A stretch of 64,000 bases of DNA. Source: Trichosporon coremiiforme (taxonomy: Eukaryota; Basidiomycota; Tremellomycetes; Trichosporonales; Trichosporonaceae). Location of the stretch: positions 1 to 64,000 of the forward strand of contig BCJJ01000009.1 of NCBI GenBank assembly GCA_039545355.1, in the 5' to 3' direction. Below are positions 62,601 through 64,000 of the stretch, piece after piece. The number at the start of each line of letters is the position of its first letter. Within the stretch, counting starts at the first letter, position 1. A program made the translations under genes and the position numbers. The notes under the pieces are model-generated. The model did not search any database and was not told where the DNA came from. It saw nothing but the letters and a program-made list of their open reading frames with translations.

Positions 62601-64000
62601 GCTTCCGGCGTTGGAGCCGATGCGGCGCTGGCTCGAGTCGTCAATGTAGCGGCCCGACTGAGGGTCGTAGATCTGCGACTGCTGCGCGATGGGGCGTCCC
62701 TGGCTGTCGTAGGCACCCGCGGCGCGAGAGCCACGAACGGTGGTCCAGCTGCCGTCAGGGTTGCGCCTGCGTTCCTCGTGCTCGGCAGCGAGGTAGGCGG
62801 CACCGGCACCGAGGGCGCCACCGGCACCAGCGCCTAGCAGGGCGTTGCGACCGGTGTGGTCGTCGTCGTAGTCGTCCTGGCCTCGAACCCCGGTCTGGCG
62901 GTTGTAGCCGCGGTCGCCACGGTTGTTGTTGTAGTAGTCGCGGTCGCGGTCGTTGCCGGAGCCCGAGTAGATGGCACCAGTGGCGCGGTTGTCCCGGCCA
63001 GAGCCGGGGTAGTTCTGGCGCGAGTCGTGGTCGTCGTAGCGTCCCGACTGGTTGCGGCCAGTCTGGCCGGTCTGAGCGCGACCAGTGCCGGTCTGGTTGC
63101 GGCCAGACTGGTTGTAGTGGTGGTCGTCATCGTCGTGGTCGCGGTGGCGGCCGGCGGCGTAGCCACCAGCGGCACCGGCACCAGCTCCAGCAGCACCGGC
63201 GCCGAGGGCGCGGTTGCGGTTGGAGTGGTCGTCATGGTCGTCGTAGTGGCCAGACTTGTTGTAGCCACGTCCGGACTGGTCGCGGTTAGAGTAGGAGTCC
63301 GTGGGCCCGTCGGTGAGGAGGCCCTGGACACCGTGGGGGTCCGAGGATCCAGTGGTTCCAGTGGTGCCAGTTGTGCCCCTGGTGCCGGTAGTGCCCCTGG
63401 CGGAGTTCGACGGGTCGTCGGTGAGAAGGCCCTGGACACCGTGGGTGTCGCTGGTTCCAGTGGTGCCAGAAGTGCCCCTGGTGCCAGTGCGAGTACCTTG
63501 GTTGCCCTGCTGGTTGTTGTTGGAGCCAGAGACGAACTGACCAGTGTGGGGGTCAACACGACCGTCACGCTGGGATATCTGGTTGCCGTCCTTGTCGTAG
63601 ACGGCCTGGTGGCCCTTGTCGCCGTGGCGGGAGGCAGCAGCGCCACCAGCAGCACCGGCGGCAGCACCAGCACCGGCGCCGAGAGCGGCGGCAGTGCCGG
63701 CACCGTGGCCGGAGTGGTCAGTGGTGCCGGTGGTACCGCGCTGGCCCTGCTGGACACCCTGCTGGCCCTGCTGACCGGCAATGTTCGAGACAGTCTGGCT
63801 GGGGTGGCCGGTCTGGCCACGCTGGCCCTGCTGACCCTGCTGACCGGCGAAGCCAGAGCCACCCTTGGGGCGGCCGTCGGCGTCGAAGAAGATCTCGCTG
63901 CCGGGCTGCTCAACGTAACGGCCGGTGTTCATGTCAAGAATAGAGGTCTTCTCCTTGATGGGCTTGCCAGTCTTGCCGTTGATGAGAGTCTTGGTCTCAA
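59694..64000 (-). CDS. Large Gly/Asp/Thr-rich repetitive protein with glycine-zipper modules, 5' end outside window
   Basis: An open frame of about 1434 residues runs to the window edge, so the start is missing. Family not recognised. Three repeat types are interleaved. First, six hydrophobic Gly/Ala segments of about 25 residues (e.g. NRALGAGAAGAGAGAAGGYA), rich in GxxxG and followed by a basic RHR. Second, many DDDDDDYNRSS-type units with Arg/Asn/Gly. Third, TGTTGTTG runs and Gln/Gly-rich stretches. Near the N-terminal side are short units naming residue pairs, such as MNTGRYVEQPGSEIFFDADG and VDPHTGQFVSGS, that repeat loosely. The C terminus is GLLHKAKEGVSNLVSSDKK. Charged low-complexity sequence with glycine zippers resembles stress or membrane-associated hydrophilic proteins, but this is speculation. 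Confidence 0.85.
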   Translation of the reverse strand, partial: ETKTLINGKTGKPIKEKTSILDMNTGRYVEQPGSEIFFDADGRPKGGSGFAGQQGQQGQRGQTGHPSQTVSNIAGQQGQQGVQQGQRGTTGTTDHSGHGAGTAAALGAGAGAAAGAAGGAAASRHGDKGHQAVYDKDGNQISQRDGRVDPHTGQFVSGSNNNQQGNQGTRTGTRGTSGTTGTSDTHGVQGLLTDDPSNSARGTTGTRGTTGTTGTTGSSDPHGVQGLLTDGPTDSYSNRDQSGRGYNKSGHYDDHDDHSNRNRALGAGAAGAGAGAAGGYAAGRHRDHDDDDHHYNQSGRNQTGTGRAQTGQTGRNQSGRYDDHDSRQNYPGSGRDNRATGAIYSGSGNDRDRDYYNNNRGDRGYNRQTGVRGQDDYDDDHTGRNALLGAGAGGALGAGAAYLAAEHEERRRNPDGSWTTVRGSRAAGAYDSQGRPIAQQSQIYDPQSGRYIDDSSQRRIGSNAGSTPLGIAGGRNQRNRYDDDDDDYNRSGYGRNQRGGRYDDDDDDYNRSSSNRNRNVGRNVAGAGGWANPSELQGGRNTSGRYDDDDYNRGSGYGSRNRGGRYDDDDDDYNRSSSNRNRALGAGALGAGAGAAGGYAAGRRHRHDDDDDDYDNRRNYPGSGNRGTAAFGRDNDRYGSNQRGYDDRYDNQRYGGGNRGGSGFGSGNRYDDDDDYNRGSGFSGRNQRGNRYDDDYNQSSYGRNQRGTSGRYDDDDYNRSSNRNQSHTGRNTALGAGAGALAGAGAYGASRRHRDGDSDDDQFYDAQERSTHTPASGGVGTGTRAQQRADEVAQQHGISGTRGTTSTSGTTGAGAYGSSGRGQRGVAGGDSYTGDSAADYPHDTSGRYTSSKQETTVVGQPQRLHNRHGGGATGTEAIAPYGGDDDYNRSGSGNRSGTVGSYLDDDNNRSSGQRTQGQRSGAGAYGRSTDDKYGNALDGTDHRDRRNRDDDDDDDDYGRGQGFGAGGRGGIIGGVDLDSGRNIVGAGGWADPSDFSSGNNRGTFGRGQQGQGQRGQRDWERFDDDDYSNYSTGQVGRGNNQRNLANIAGVAGGAALGGGAGYAAGRNRRHDDDDYNQSSRRGNNRYDDDDYYSSSRGPIGFAGGSSGPGYEERYVGVIDDSRLGEDQFSSHSQRANPNLDRSSHGRTASGTQASPTSRGPPVVTGAYDSYDQGSGPTGSQVAHEYDRVKERQLHQQHHHSGSGTYGSTGDNYGTSGTGTTSGGTKEYSGQGASRTQHDNTGDLTGRSGHGVTGSAADKDLSGRSAGSGVGSTGTAGAGTSDHNNQHLRQGEAGYGAGGQQGIHTGPTSLRSGAGTGAGIGATGAGSHVAGTTGTTGSTTGTTGTTGTGSGQHIPGAYHDATTGTTGTTGTTGTGTTGNGNSGGLSGMASKLTGNNNNTGTTGTTSSTTGDNSSSGGLLHKAKEGVSNLVSSDKK

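Noticed and set aside
61611..62837. 408-aa Ala/Val-rich open frame opposite the large repetitive gene, and similar frames in its other phases
   Set aside because: Repeats such as GACGAC read without stops in several frames. Only the minus-strand frame runs the full length, with varied, protein-like ends.

Overview
The window is the end of a chromosome from a basidiomycetous yeast, most likely a tremellomycete close to Trichosporonales/Cryptococcus. The first 29 bases are telomere repeats of the TTAGGGGG type known from Cryptococcus. Genes are GC-rich and mostly carry very short introns (usually 32-38 nt) with GTGAGT/GTGAGC donors and CTGAC-type branch points. All five tRNA genes found contain introns. 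Exon boundaries given here were worked out by hand from splice signals and frame continuity, and family names come from motif recognition without any database search.

From the telomere inward: a 2-oxoglutarate/Fe(II) oxygenase gene runs into the telomere (26-1173). It is followed by a ferric reductase (2526-4747), an unrecognised protein (4818-6034) and an AIF/AMID-like FAD oxidoreductase (6602-7777). From 8 to 27 kb there are nine members of one paralogous F-box-like family, all on the minus strand, in two blocks (8161-13967 and 21644-27353). At least two, and probably three, of them are broken. Between the blocks lie a twin Cys-motif protein, a LURP-one-related protein, an APH-type phosphotransferase, a secreted heme peroxidase with a CPL1-like tail, and three tRNA genes; a fourth tRNA gene (Glu) follows the second block. 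From 28 to 33 kb there is a weak ORF, a cytochrome P450 and a 3-ketoacyl-CoA thiolase.

The stretch 33.5-38.1 kb is the strangest part. It is about 4.5 kb with no convincing ORF, built from degenerate intron-like modules (GTGAGCT/GTAAGCT ... AGCTGAC/AGCTCAC ... CAG) with the same length and signals as the real introns of this genome. The 'exons' between them are only 0-23 nt, and the whole shows a higher-order period near 170 bp. It ends just before a tRNA-Trp gene.

The rest resembles ordinary chromosome-arm sequence: a single-pass membrane protein (39793-42105), an allantoate-permease-type MFS transporter (44477-45988), a second 2OG oxygenase (46156-47299), a disordered protein (52006-53256), an AVL9 homologue of the late secretory pathway (55715-58808), and a very large repetitive Gly/Asp-rich protein that leaves the window (59694-64000). 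Long stretches without genes lie at 42.1-44.5, 47.3-52.0 and 53.3-55.7 kb.

One functional thread links several loci. ATCWGATAA sites, the consensus bound by fungal iron-responsive GATA factors, lie 100-200 bp upstream of the ferric reductase, the AIF-like oxidoreductase and the heme peroxidase. This points to a possible subtelomeric iron/redox regulon.
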